Shown here one piece after another: positions 5,289 to 5,381 of a stretch of DNA of 5,381 bases. The notes beneath the pieces were generated by a model that was not told the DNA's origin, did no database searches, and saw nothing but the letters and a program-made list of their open reading frames with translations. Location: positions 1-5,381 of the forward strand of contig PXQZ01000125.1 in assembly GCA_003021755.1 (NCBI GenBank). The letters run 5' to 3'. Every line of letters begins with the position of its first letter. Position 1 is the first letter of the stretch. The stretch is from Halobacteriales archaeon QH_8_67_36 (GTDB taxonomy: Archaea; Halobacteriota; Halobacteria; Halobacteriales; Haloarculaceae). A program made the position numbers and the translations under genes.

Positions 5289-5381
5289 CCGGTCTGTCCT
5301 CTCGCTCGTTGGGAGCGCCGAGTCGCCTGCTGTGTTTGCCACTTGCTAACGCCTTCAGAACAGCTATAGGAAAGTCATCTG
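5289..5381. other. Non-coding tail after lpdA
   Basis: No gene is seen in these 93 bases. A weak hairpin, CGCTC-GTTGG-GAGCG at 5303-5317, follows the lpdA stop by 14 bases but lacks a T-run. Base composition becomes less GC-rich near the end, with CTATAGG at 5364-5370. That could be a TATA box for a gene beyond the window; it cannot be judged here. Confidence 0.4.

Noticed and set aside
5303..5317. Hairpin after lpdA as a terminator
   Set aside because: The stem has only five pairs and no T-run follows, which is too little in such GC-rich DNA.

Overview
The window looks haloarchaeal. The DNA is GC-rich, with G or C at most third codon positions. The proteins are rich in Asp and Glu. Several starts have a TATA-like box about 25-29 bases upstream and no room for a leader, which suits leaderless transcription. 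A Haloarcula-like relative is a reasonable guess, but the sequence alone does not fix the genus. I found no tRNA, rRNA, CRISPR array, insertion sequence or phage gene, and no gene-free stretch longer than 300 bases.

Left part (2-2352, plus strand): a gene cluster that starts with the 3' part of a RimI-like N-terminal acetyltransferase. It is followed by a small zinc-finger protein (probably DUF5810), a small acidic helical protein (probably DUF5809), a membrane-anchored protein with an exported, probably glycosylated domain, and a Nudix hydrolase of the ADP-ribose pyrophosphatase type. The last three overlap by 1 and 4 bases and are probably translated from one mRNA. Only the two end genes have a predictable biochemical role, so a joint function cannot be read from the sequence.

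Middle part (2353-3633): a decaying or mis-assembled stretch. Just after the Nudix gene there is a short frame whose last residues echo the Nudix C-terminus. Next comes a rhodanese-like gene that has lost the segment carrying the catalytic cysteine and changes frame at the loss. Facing it on the minus strand is an HpcH/HpaI-family aldolase whose C-terminal part also sits in another frame. Both breaks imply a loss of 3n+1 bases and lie about 350 bases apart, so either the region is degrading or the assembly is wrong here.

Right part (3634-5381): a 239-base divergent intergenic region with a TATA-like box for each direction, then a complete 471-residue dihydrolipoyl dehydrogenase (lpdA) with all expected FAD, NAD, disulfide and His-Glu signatures. 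No E1 or E2 genes of a 2-oxoacid dehydrogenase complex are visible beside it. The last 93 bases hold no gene.

I did not find a convincing new biological system. The observations most worth checking are the paired gene breaks, the Nudix tail echo, and the two uncharacterised proteins (zinc-finger and membrane-anchored) in the left cluster.
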